Assembly: GCA_025602905.1 (NCBI GenBank)
Contig: JAHLKI010000001.1
Location: 1-64,000, forward strand
Reading direction: 5' to 3'
Source of the DNA: Phlyctochytrium arcticum
Lineage: Eukaryota; Chytridiomycota; Chytridiomycetes; Chytridiales; Chytridiaceae
DNA: 64,000 nucleotides
Made by a program: the position numbers and the translations under genes. The notes under the pieces were generated by a model, which was not told where the DNA came from, made no database searches, and saw only the letters and a program-made list of their open reading frames with translations. Below are positions 44,201 to 54,760 of this stretch, piece by piece. Numbering within the stretch: position 1 is the stretch's first letter; every line of letters begins with the position of its first letter.

Positions 44201-46029
44201 TTAATCGCGGTGTTTGCCGCACACAAAAAACAGTTTCCGGTACCACCGGCGTTTTTTCTTTTGAATGGGCCCCCCCGGGGCGGCAGCAGCGGGCATGGGT
44301 GCGGGGATGGCGGCGGCCGGAACCGTCTCCGAGACGGAGGGATTGGCCGAAACACCGACCCCGGGAAGGTCGGAATTCGTTGGCGCATGGCCGGGTATAG
44401 TGGCCGCTGCGGCGGCCTCCCCTCTGCTGGCCTCGGCCTTTGATTCCTTCCCGTGGGAAGAGATTAAGTCTCGAAGCCCGCGGGCATGCAACCCCGTTGT
44501 TGACTTTGTCGGGGTCGCGGACCCCGACACCAACGGAATCAATGAATTGTGCCCCGCCGCCTTGTTGGCGGCGGTGGCGGGTGGCGGGGCGTTCGCATTT
44601 GCTGCGGTAGATGACGAGAAGTAGCTCCCCATTTGTTCTCGCAACTTGGGTGAGCGCCAGAGAACTTCACGTTCGTACTCTTGACGACGACGTTCCTGGT
44701 CATAGCGTTCATCTCGCTCCCGTTCCAGACGCTCCTGACGCTCACGTTGGTCATCCTCCCGACGTTCATCGTCAGTCATGCCGGCACGGCGATCTTCACG
44801 GTCACGTTTTGACTCTCGCTGGTCGTCAAGGACTTCCATCCAGTCAAAGACACCGTCGTCCTCGATTCCAGCCTTGACCATGACTTGATCAATCATTTCG
44901 CAGGCTCCGTCGTAGTTGGGTTCTTCGTCAAAAGCCATTGATCGGGCGTACTCCAGGTAGTAGCAAAATTCGTCAGGGTTGGGTCGGCCAAGGTCATCGA
45001 TGCGAACGGCCTGCTTGACTTCTCCAATTCTCTCGTACTTTTGACGGTTGGAGGTAGCTTTCAGTCCCTGCCAGGGGAGATGTCCGTTGAGAAGGTAAAA
45101 AAAGACGTGACCCAAAGCTTCCATATCGTCACGACGACCTTGCTCTCTTCCCAGATGGGTATGAATCGACATGTATCGAGCTGTACCAGACAGACTCTTT
45201 TTCTCACGGAAAGGGATGTGCACGCCGGTGCGTGGGTCGCGGTACTGCTTGACCATGCCAAAGTCAACGAGGTAAATTTGGGAAGCGGGGGATGGGTTGG
45301 CTTCCGCGTGGTTTTCGACAATGCTGTAAGGGTCCTCGCTCTCTGGATCTGAGGTGACGGTTTCATTGTATCGCGGGATACGACCAATCAAGAAGTTATC
45401 CGGTTTGATATCTCGGTAGACCAAGTTGTGCTCGTGGACGACTTGGACGAGGCGAATCATGCGCTTGGCCAGCATACAAACGGTCTTGACGGAGAATTTA
45501 CGGCCACATAAATCAAAGACGTCTTCGAGACTGGGTCCCAGAAGATCAATGACGAGAACGCTGTGGAGACCTTCTTGACCAAAGTAGTAGCACGCAGGGA
45601 TTCCCGGACACCCAGAGAGTAATTTGTAGGTACGGTATTCATCGCGGAGTTGAGGGGTTTCCGCCTTGCGTGGTTCAAACTTGATGGCAACGGGTGTATT
45701 CGATTTGAGATTAACGCCTGTTATTTTGTAAATTAGGACAAGTACCAGTACGTATTGTGCTATGGATAATTACCTTCGTAAATGATACCAAAACTTCCTT
45801 CGCCAATTTTCTTGCCAACTTTGTAGTGACCTCCGACGATGGTAGGACCTGTTTGGTAGCTCAATTTGCTGGATGCCTGGGAGGAGTGATGATGACTACG
45901 GTGACGGTCTGCACGGTTCAGCGAACTTGAGGCGGTGGCCTGCTGCTGTTGGGCAACGGCGGATGAAGAGGTAGCAGCAGCGTTTGCAACGGTAGGAGAC
46001 GAAGTGCCGGCTTGATTTTGCGAGGGCAT
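44201..46029 (-). CDS. casein kinase I, Yck-like
   Basis: Exons 46029-45774 and 45717-44201 give 590 residues. A Ser/Gln-rich N-terminus leads to the kinase domain: KKIGEGSFGIIYEG (Gly loop), TPVAIKFEPR (Lys), NLVYRDIKPDNFLIGR (catalytic loop), IYLVDFGMVKQYRDP (DFG) and the CK1 signature SGTARYMSIHTHLGREQGRRDD. A long Arg/Glu helix follows, then a disordered tail ending PIQKKKRRWYRKLFFVCGKHRD. Yeast Yck1/2 end in a palmitoylated CC; here a basic-aromatic tail with one Cys may serve as the membrane anchor. Expected roles are plasma-membrane signalling and endocytosis. The ATG at 46029 (MPSQNQAG) is the first real start. The 3' region carries the copia element from 44126 down. Confidence 0.95.
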
Positions 46030-47169
46030 CGTGAGCAAGGTAACTGCATCAATGCCAATGAGGAAAGAATGTATAGGTTAGTGTCAAATTTGTGTGTAGA
46101 AAGACATGACTCTGGTTTAGCGGCTCAACAACAAAGCGTGTACTTTTTGACGGCTGAGCCAAAACATGCCACAGACACAGAGATTCCAGTCTGCGAGTAG
46201 ATCAATCTCCCGCAGGAAAAAAACAACTTACATGGATGTGGTTAAAGGGTGTTTTTGATAAAGGTCGTTGCAAGAATGCAAGTTGTAGATGAGCCGAAGG
46301 AGAAGGGGAGGGAGAGCACACACACCCTGTAGATATATCCCCGGACGAGGGCGTTCGCCACTCGGGCCTTTAGCAGTTGCGAGGGTCGACGGGATCGAGG
46401 GTCGCGGGAGATGGGTGTCTTCTGCGTTCTTTCTGGATGCGCGGGCCAGGCCGTCGTTTTCGTCGAATTTCTCGCTGTGTTTGAAATTTCGGCGAACGAC
46501 CCTCAAACTCAGTCCTTCTAATACAGAGGCACAGCCATGCAAGCCACGGACAAGCCACTACCCGCTCGGCGATCTTCCCTTATGTTTTTTCCCAATGTTG
46601 GTTTTTTACCTATAAAAAGACTTTTAATTACTCTCTATTCTAATCGAGTAATGCTTTGGGGCATGTACTACTCCCTCATGTACTGTTGGACCGATGCATC
46701 AACGCACCAACGCATTAATGGCAGTCTAGAGCACTGGACAGATGCATGAAGAACCTCCATGGATCTGTGCTGGAAAGACTCAATGAGAGTCAGTGCGGGA
46801 AAAAGACCCTCATCATATGAGAGATAAAACCTTCCAATGTTTGTCTACCACGGAAAAAACAATACGAGTCACCAAAGTTTACGGATAATGCGCGATCACT
46901 CATCCAGAGAAGTCTTTTTTAGTGCTATTTTTAACGCTCTCAACAAACCTTGGAAGACACTCGGACCTTCGGTTTTGATTTCATTCCCATTTTGTTTATA
47001 CTTGCAATTGCGAAATGATGCGAGTCTTTAAACCCCCATGGCACTCAAAGGTTGAATGCCACTTTTTGGCATAAAAAAAATGCAGGAGCATCGGTATAAT
47101 TGTACTCTTTCAATTGCTTCATATGAATAGGCCAGTTTGGCAGTTTGGACTAACTGTAATATAACAGAT
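46030..47169. other. upstream region of casein kinase I
   Basis: No supported gene. Presumed promoter/5' UTR of the minus-strand kinase gene; several short frames without resemblance to families. Confidence 0.4.
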
Positions 47170-47955
47170 TGCTGGTTCTTGGCCTTCTTGAGCTGTTCAT
47201 CAAAAAATTTCCCGTCGGAGTCGCTTACGTTACGCGACGCGATCCCCAGATTCAGACTTGGCCCGGACGCGAACCTTTACGTTCAATCCCTCCCCCACAT
47301 TCATCTGGACAATCATCTCCCACAAGACTGCCACCAGTAGAAATGGGGAGAGCCCAGCATACTGGCAGGCTGGACCGCAACCGTAGATATGGGGTGACGA
47401 AGACGCGCAATGGTAAGGCAAATCAGGGAGTAAAAGTTATGAAGCTCATCTCTAAAGCAAACCTACAGACTGAGGAGAGGCACTACGCGGATAAGCCGTA
47501 ACCTTCAAGCAACATTTTCCTCAATGTCGTTCCATTGGCGACGAGTTGACGACCCAATGGCGCGGCAGATGGTCACGGTCGTGTCAGTACATCCAAGACA
47601 ACTAGCAAACAAAGGATCAGGCTGAAAATGAAAACCAATCTCAATCTTACCCTCGAAATTCATCCTACACGGTGACTGGAGTAGGAGTTCTCCGTCGCGG
47701 ACCAAACACCCATTCACGTGGCCATCATGGTCATCTACCGCAGCAAATGCAAACGCTCCGCCCCCTCATATACCCGCCCATGCCCCCACATCGTCCGACC
47801 TCCCGGGGGTGGGGGTTTCGTCGAACCCATCGGTCTCCGAGCCGGCCCCCGTCCCCATGGCCCTCATTCCTGCACCGGCGGCGGCCACCGTGCCGAAGAA
47901 GAAAAAGCGGTGGTTTAGAAAGCTGTTTTTTGTGTGTGGGAAGCACCAGGAATAG
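47170..47955 (+). pseudogene. copy B: casein-kinase-I C-terminal module on a shared 5' unit
   Basis: About 47728-47955 matches the kinase tail (STAANANAPP, then a deletion, IPAHAPTSSDLPGVGVSSNPSVSE, VPKKKKRWFRKLFFVCGKHQE, stop), and the 3' flank also matches (GACCTCATTTTTCCCACCTTTGGTC). No kinase domain is present. About 47210-47500 is a diverged version of the 5' unit seen near-identically in copies A and C. Frames do not join into a clear protein, though the kinase-tail part itself is unbroken. Confidence 0.6.
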
Positions 47956-48214
47956 GATTGGTTTCTTCTTTTTTTTTGTTATTTTTGTTTGTAATAATGA
48001 TGTTTGTTTCGAAATTGGACCTCATTTTTCCCACCTTTGGTCTTTTTCTTTTCGTGATGGGTATTTGGTGGGTCTTTGAGACGGGCCAGGTATTGCGATT
48101 TGTACGGGATGTGCCGGTGTGGTGGAGTAGACGGCCATCTCTCTTCCCATTACTTCTTTCACGAATCCGACGATGGCTGGCTACAGTCCACGCGTTACGG
48201 ATGCTATATACAAA

Positions 48215-48536
48215 CAAACGTGGCCAGAGTCGGAGTTGCTTACGTTACGCGGGCCCTCGCGGGCCGTTCAGACGCCAAGACGCGAAAATTGCTTTTCAAG
48301 ATTGCTCTTTCAACATCACTCAACAATCATCTGCAACTCGACTGCCACCAGTCGAAAAGGGAGAGCCCAACATACTGGACTGACAGGCTGGACCGTGACC
48401 GTAACATCTGTGGTGGTGCAGACGCGCAAAGGTAAGGCAGACGAGGGAGCTTGACAAACGTGATGAGCCCAATTTCTAAAGCAAACCTATAGATTGCGGA
48501 GATGGACAAGCGACGATTAACGTTGTCACCAGTTCG
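48215..48536 (+). repeat. shared 5' unit of copy C
   Basis: From GTCGGAGTTGCTTACGTTACGCG to CAGTTCGATGT this is about 95% identical to the reverse complement of 39346-39030, and more distantly related to 47210-47500. Homology stops abruptly at the start codon of the next gene. Confidence 0.8.
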
Positions 48537-49181
48537 ATGTCTTGCTCGAAACTTGCCATCCTGAAACAGACCGCGATGGCATTTCATGCCATTGTCACTC
48601 TGGGCCTTTACAAATCCACTGGCAAGAATTTGACTGCCTACGCAAAAGATGTGTTCAACATCAACAAATCCCAAGTTTATCGGTTGGTAGACTGTGCCAA
48701 AGTCTTACATGTGAGTACCTAGCTGCGCAAGAGTGAGGAGAGTGTGATTATAGAAAAGATATACTAACTGAGAGTGTGTTGATAGTTGCTGAGGAACTTT
48801 GGGCAGCAGCCGTGCAAGGAACGAGTGTGCGTGAGGATTTTGCAACTGGCCAGAAACCCCGCCGATGTCCGAACGCTGTGGGCAGCGATCCTGGATCACG
48901 TCAACCAGGACCATGACGCCGCCAGCGTTCGCATCGCCGAGGGCATATGGGTCATATTGCTTGACGGGGGCGAAGTGACCGGAAATCCGGATACGGGCAA
49001 CGAAGCCCTGACTCATCCGGATGTTGGCGATCTCCAGGGTTTGGAGGCGATGATTCATGCGGGGTTGGCTGGCCAGCAGCTGGCACCACCCGCACCACCC
49101 CAGTGCCAAAGAAAAAGAAGAAGTGGTACAAAAAGTTTTTTTCGTTTGTGGAAGGAGGTCGGAGTAGCGTTTTTCTTTTGA
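48537..49181 (+). CDS. small helical protein, KorB/ParB-accessory-like region, basic C-terminus
   Basis: Exons 48537-48710 and 48786-49181 give 189 residues with a GTGAGT donor and TAG acceptor, phase 0. KSTGKNLTAYAKDVFNINKSQVYRLVDCAKVLHLLRNFG resembles, by eye only, the helical segment of phage and plasmid proteins that reads like CEERFGLSRSQAYRLIDAA. The rest has an Asp/Glu-rich middle (LWAAILDHVNQDHDAAS) and a basic end (CQRKRRSGTKSFFRLWKE). In the +2 frame the same 3' DNA reads VPKKKKKWYKKFF, like the kinase tail, so the 3' end probably derives from a kinase-tail module read in a shifted frame. The family is not certain. Confidence 0.45.
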
Positions 49182-49199
49182 ATTTGTTTTTTCTGTTTG

Positions 49200-51701
49200 A
49201 AAAAAGTCTTTGTTTGCGCGACCCATTTGCATGGTGGAAGGGAATTGTTAAATGCACGGCTTTTTTTTAAATTCTGTATGCTCAATCAAAATTTGTTCAT
49301 CATCCATCAGTCTCTTCCATCCCTGATCCATTATTTGTTCTTTCAAAAGTCAGAAAATCTGCAAATTTGCCCATTCTCAAGTGTCCGTTCACGCTCAAGT
49401 TCCCTGCGCCTCCATCGCATGTGCAACGGAATGCAGCATGCTCCAATGCTCCAGCCCCTTATTACCGTCTTGGACAAACTCCGACAAATGGCAAAAAGTC
49501 CCACGGAAGCTTTTGCCTCAGACCCAGCGAAATGTTCAGAACAAACATTGTCATCAGGGTCGAATGCGTTTGGCGAACCATTTGGCGGTCACTTCATATC
49601 CAAGTATGCAGCGAAAAACGACACGCCTTTGAAAAGAAAAAGTGATATACGAGTGGCAAGAAAGCAGCGAATACGGGCCTAGGCGTGGACACCCAAAGAC
49701 CAACACATTCCGGGCCTCGTACTTACGCGGACAAATATACCCATTGCGCGAATGGTTCCCATGAGCTGCATTTATGTCAGCGTGGCTAACGCGTACCTAC
49801 TGGAGCATAAAGAAGATACAACCGACGGATTCATGAAGAATATATTGACCACCATTCTGCCTGATCGTCGCCTCAGTGCTCGCGAAGAAAAAGGAGCTCT
49901 CGCAGGTCCAACCGTACGTCGAGACTACAGGTTACGCAATGACCAGAACAGTGTGAGACTTTTGCTCGATATCCCGCTATCGTGCGATGTTTTGCTTCCG
50001 TATACATTGTCAAGGCACGCAAACAGAACAGGAGAGCGACCCAAAATGAAAACAAGGCCTGCGTCCCGCTTCCACCTTTGAGCAATCCACAGGGAACAAA
50101 TGAGCAGACGGAGCGAAAAAAAGGCCACTTGCTCATAACATCAACCAAAGGGCAATGACATGAAGTTTCGCCTCTCTGTAATGATCCTTATGATTGAGAA
50201 AAAAGAACAAACAATTTACTTCAATTTTGGTCTTTTTTTTGAACATCGAGATTTTGTCCTGAATTTCCACATAAAAAATACCTCAGCGCCCAGTTCTAAC
50301 CCAACTATTATCCCACGTCCAAACTACACACAAGCGATAACATACACTATTCTTCTAAATCATCCGGTATCTCCACCCAAAGGTTATATACTCAATAGGC
50401 TATATAACATACCCGTTCCAGACATATGTTCATTCTCGCTTTATGCAATTATATCGTTTCCGTTGACATTTTGATCGCTGCTAATGACCTGTGTCCTCAA
50501 AGCTTGATGGGTGTTTCGGCTGTGACGAAGAGCACGCGACTCTTGATGGATTTGATGAATTCCTACATGCTGAAATTGCAATAAGAGATGTATTTAGCAT
50601 GAGAAGCAAAACTGGCTGCGCTCAATGTCACTCATATCTGAACACAGGACTCAATAAGCATAGGCTTAGATAGGTTTTAGGTTGTCCTTAATATGATTAG
50701 GATAAAGAAACAGTTATCCCAGGAGCTTATAACTTTTAATCATTTGTTTCAAAGTGAACTTGGCATAAATCAGTGGATTAAAAGCTTTAGGTTGTACCTA
50801 TTATGATTAGGATCAGAAAGAGTTATGCCAGATCCTTTAACTTTACTCATCTGTTTCAGTGAACGGCATTAAATCACTGGATTTTCTTTTTTCCGTTTTA
50901 CATATCACAAAAGCCCCTTGGTAAAGGAAAGAGAATGCATCCTATGTTTTTAGTTATGGGCCCATTCCATTTGCTCATTTTCTTTGTATATCAATATCGA
51001 ATCACAATTGTCGTCTTATTCACCATCTACCGGTTTATCCATTCCATAACTTGATGCTTGGTTATATAGATCGTGTTTTATGAAAAACAGATTGATGAAG
51101 GTTGTGCAAGAATAGAATTTGTGCCAAAACTCACTTCTCGTGGATTTTATACACCTCGTGAAAGTAGGCGTGCTTAGATTGTAGCTGTTCTTGAAACATG
51201 TTTGTGCAAGCCAAAGGCTGGTTATCAACTGAGCCATTTTGCAGATTATGATTTCTTATGGGTATGGGCATGGATATATGCATTTTGAATGGGTCTTGCT
51301 CGGTTGATGAAACAAATGAATCTAGATCTCGCGTCGGAGGCACTATATCTGTTTCAAAGGCTATATAGATACATTTCAACCGAGCAGGGTATTGCCGCAA
51401 GCCAGAGCAAAGAAGGTTGGGGACTATGTCTAGAACTATTTTGTATTTATTTCAATAATTAAAGTTACTGGACAGAGCACATTTCACAACATGATTGGAC
51501 TGAGCAAAAGGGGTTTGGGAGGCGAGATGTGTGGAAAGAGGACCCCATCCGGAAAGTTTTAATGTTGTGTACACCTTGTGATATATGAGCTGTGGGGCGA
51601 ATGGCGGAGTAGGATATAAAGATGGAGGGATGGGAGTTGGTTTCCCTTGCTTGTCGATTTTTGATTTTTGAGCTATCATCATCAGAATCAAGGTTTCGGA
51701 G
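49200..51701. other. gene-poor stretch
   Basis: Nothing I can support as a gene. Frames at 49197-49682 and 49752-50081 look weakly protein-like (LITVLDKLRQMAKSPTEAFASDPAKC) but have no clear splice or family evidence. An approximately 100-bp tandem repeat lies at 50675-50884. Confidence 0.4.
50675..50884. repeat. two tandem copies of a ~105-bp unit
   Basis: Copies at about 50675-50783 and 50785-50884 share TTTAGGTTGT, TATGATTAGGAT, GTTAT-CCAG, ATC-TTTGTTTCA, GTGAAC and ATCA-TGGATT in the same order with scattered substitutions and small indels. AT-rich, non-coding. Confidence 0.8.
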
Positions 51702-52670
51702 ATGACTAGTAGTAGTAATTCGTACCCCCCGCACCAGCGATATCCAACGCATTATCAATTCCCGAATTCAGTTACTAGTACGGGTGATCCGTTTATGGGC
51801 GACCCCATTGACCGTCATGCAGTCTACTACCACCATCATCAACGGCATTATTCCGAATCATCTGTCCATTCTACTTCATCAGCACCATCTCTAGGCCGTC
51901 AACATCAACGACGATGCCGCCGCCGACGATCCGACTCGCCGTCATCCTCACGACCAACATCCCCTTCCCAATCAATAAAGTCATTCGTCTCATGGTCTCA
52001 CCCGCGGAAATCCAGTCTGGATATATCGTCGTTGAAGAGTTTGGCGGCATCCGTGTTTTCTGGAAATAGTACCCTGGGACCCACAACTCAACCGACGGTA
52101 CAAACTCATCCTGAGCTGCCCACGTATTTCAGCATGCCCCGTCCTGAAAAGCAACAGCAACAGCCGAAGGGAGGGGGGTTGAGGTTATTGATGCCGTTGC
52201 GGTCGGTGCCCATGATTTCCAAACCAGATTGTCTACCCCAGCAGCAGCCACTGGAACGATTCGATTCGTTCAGGTCGGTCAAGTCAGTGCAGGTGGGATC
52301 ATTGGGTGGGTATGAGGGGTTTGTCCCTGGGCAGCTGGCTGTCATGAACCATGCTGATGATGAGGGAGTGAGGCCGCCGCCGATGAGACTACTACCACCC
52401 ATCCGAACGACGCCGCTACATGTCGAAACCCGGTCCTTTCCTATGGATCATGACAAGAAGGTAGAAGCCATGCCTGATTTTCCGTTTGGGATGCCCTCGC
52501 GGCGAGGACCAGTTTCTGCGGGTGTTTTAGGTGGTACTACTGCTTTGTCTCCCGTGCCGACCGCCCGCAAGTCTTCGCTTCAGTACTCTCCTCTAACACC
52601 GCGTCCTTGCACTTTTCCCACTATTACTCCTAGTATACCTAATGCCCAACAACCCCCAGCCAGCCTGTAA
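51702..52670 (+). CDS. disordered protein, paralogue of the gene at 56875
   Basis: A single-exon 322-residue frame. The start MTSSSNSYPPHQRYPTHYQ, basic Ser-rich stretches and Pro-rich end suggest no globular fold. Short blocks are shared in order with the 682-residue protein at 56875: GDPFMGDP, SSLKSLAASVFS, HPELPTYF, ERFDSFRSVKSVQVG...GQLAVMNHADDEG and RKSSLQYS. Such conserved islands in disordered sequence usually are docking or phosphorylation motifs. No family recognised. A copy of its 3' end lies at 55236-55360. Confidence 0.65.
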   Translation: MTSSSNSYPPHQRYPTHYQFPNSVTSTGDPFMGDPIDRHAVYYHHHQRHYSESSVHSTSSAPSLGRQHQRRCRRRRSDSPSSSRPTSPSQSIKSFVSWSHPRKSSLDISSLKSLAASVFSGNSTLGPTTQPTVQTHPELPTYFSMPRPEKQQQQPKGGGLRLLMPLRSVPMISKPDCLPQQQPLERFDSFRSVKSVQVGSLGGYEGFVPGQLAVMNHADDEGVRPPPMRLLPPIRTTPLHVETRSFPMDHDKKVEAMPDFPFGMPSRRGPVSAGVLGGTTALSPVPTARKSSLQYSPLTPRPCTFPTITPSIPNAQQPPASL

Positions 52671-53446
52671 AAAGTTAATTTTACTCTGTACTTGTATATA
52701 ATATACACATCTCTAATCATGACAGTCCCAATATTCAAATTTGGGCCTGATCCAGGCTCACCCGATGTGGGAATGACGCGTACCCATATTGCAACAATTT
52801 CAGAAGATACTCTGCCATTTGTTGCCATTCTGGAATTGTCTTAAAAACAGTCTGGAATGCCTTTTGGAAAAAAAGTTTTGGAAAAAAAGGCTCACCGTTT
52901 GCGTAGTAACCGAAAGAGAGTCCACTCCATATGCGACTGAAGGGACAGAGTAGCCCTTGATAAGAAGCTCCGGGGTAACCAGATCGAGATCATTCAGGCC
53001 ACGGACGCATTACGACAAGAACAGAGACGGACATTCGCTTCCTCTGTAAAGTGGGGTACAAAGCGCCTCTGTCATGACTATTGTGATAATGCAGCAGAAC
53101 CGGGACTGACATGTCATTCGGGTAGCGCAGTCTTAGCGCAGCAGTACCTGTAATGTAGCCTAGCTTGGATAAAGTGGCGGCCGGTGGCACAGCAGCCGCC
53201 TTTGCTCCGACTCTCCAAATCTCAGCCTAAGATTGCTATTGTTTGTTGACCTGCATATCCGTTCTGGCATATAGAAAGGACTGTCAAAGTACATCTTACT
53301 TGTTGTGTGTGCTCTCTAATATTCCTTGCCTATATCCACAACTACGCTTCTCCCTGTACTCTTCCGCATCAGAGTCTTGTAGCCTAAAATCGGAAAGCGT
53401 CTCGAAGCGTCTCAACGCAATTAGGGCAACCTTGCAGAACAGTAGC
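52671..53446. other. intergenic
   Basis: 3' flank of the 51702 gene and 5' flank of the zinc-finger gene; no gene seen. Confidence 0.4.
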
Positions 53447-54757
53447 ATGGCCGAAAATATGATCGCTAACGACTATGAATATTTGGAAGAAGTCAACCAG
53501 AATCTTGTTTGCCCCATCTGTTTCTGCGCCTTTGTCCGACCAGGTATGTCCCGCTTCAAAAATGGCTGTTCCCTCCGTCTGACAGCTGATACTCTCGTTG
53601 ATCAACTAGTATCGTCGCCGTGTGGCCATACGTTCTGCCAAAGCTGCATATCATCTGCCCTCTCATCGAGCCCTACATCCACATGTCCCATAGACCGGTC
53701 GCCATTGGCCATTTCTCAGTTGTCACGCGTAGTCAAGCTGGTGCAGAACCTGCTTGACGAACTGAGTGTCTATTGCAACTATCGCAAGGGGGGCTGTACA
53801 TGGACGGGGGAGCGACAAGGCCTTCAGACGCATTTGGACGTGCATTGTGCCTACGTTGAGAGTGAATGCAGTAATGAAGGATGTACTCAGAACGTGCTCC
53901 GTAAAGACGCTGAGCATCATGCGCAAGTGTGCGAGTGGAGACCAGAGTGGAGTGCCCAGACATGTCCTGAATGCCATGCAGCCGTCCAGCGCAGGGATGC
54001 AGAGGTAATGTGTGCGGAATTATGTTAACCACGATTGTTGAAACGCTGGGCTTACAAAATCTTTGATGTTCCCCAGAAGCATAGTAAGGAATGCCCAGCG
54101 GGAATCACTGCTTGTCCTCATTGCCATGCCGAGCTTGCTCGTGCAGAATTGATTATTCATAGTACGGATGAATGTCCCGAACACATTATGGCGTGCCGTC
54201 AAAACTACCGTGGATGTCCCTAGGGTCCTCGAAAACAAGAGTCAGAGCACCTAACCACCTGCGCATTCGAGGCGCTCAAATCTGTTTTCGTCTTGTATGA
54301 CAAGCGCTATGATGAATCTCGGCTTGAAAATCTTCAATTGCAAACACAGCTCAGGGAACTTCAGCAACAAGTCGCCGAATTTCACAACAACCGCGCGGTC
54401 ACCAGCACGCTTTCGCCAGCGTCTACCCTCGCCGCAACTCCATCTTCAACCGCGGTCCCAGCAGCCTCTACTGGAAGGTTTTCCTTTGGCGCCGCCCCAA
54501 CAAGCATTGCATCCAATGCCCCGGCCCTATTCACATTTGGCGCCCCCGCTTCTGAGCCTACTTTTACTCCTTCATTTAGCGCATCAACCGTTCTTGGAAT
54601 ATCCCAGCCTGCATTCGGAGCTTCTGCTCCTGCAGCCGCCGCTCCACCAGCCTTTAGTTTTGGAGGATCGACGACGACAACACCAAGTCCGGCACAGCGA
54701 CGGATCAAGCCTTTCAAACCTTTGAGGCGTATGACGAGCCGTCACAACTTCAAGTAG
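53447..54757 (+). pseudogene. RING / TRAF-type zinc-finger protein with an in-frame stop
   Basis: Exons 53447-53543, 53610-54004 and 54077-54757 make a 390-codon frame with one internal TAG (54221-54223). The RING is [27 protein letters not shown]...TCPIDRSPL. TRAF-type fingers follow: YCNYRKGGCTWTGERQGLQTHLDVH, CSNEGCTQNVLRKDAEHHAQVC, CPECHAAVQRRDAEKHSKEC, CPHCHAELARAELIIHSTDECPEH and CRQNYRGCP. The TAG comes exactly where such fingers usually have a Trp (GCxW-xGPR), followed by GPRKQESEHLTTCAFEALKSVFVLYDKRY, a coiled coil, and an FG-rich Ala/Pro/Ser tail (FSFGAAP, FTFGAPAS). Coding quality continues after the stop. Either a very recent nonsense mutation (TGG to TAG), stop readthrough, or a sequence error. 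Likely an E3 ubiquitin ligase. Confidence 0.8.
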
Positions 54758-54760
54758 TTG

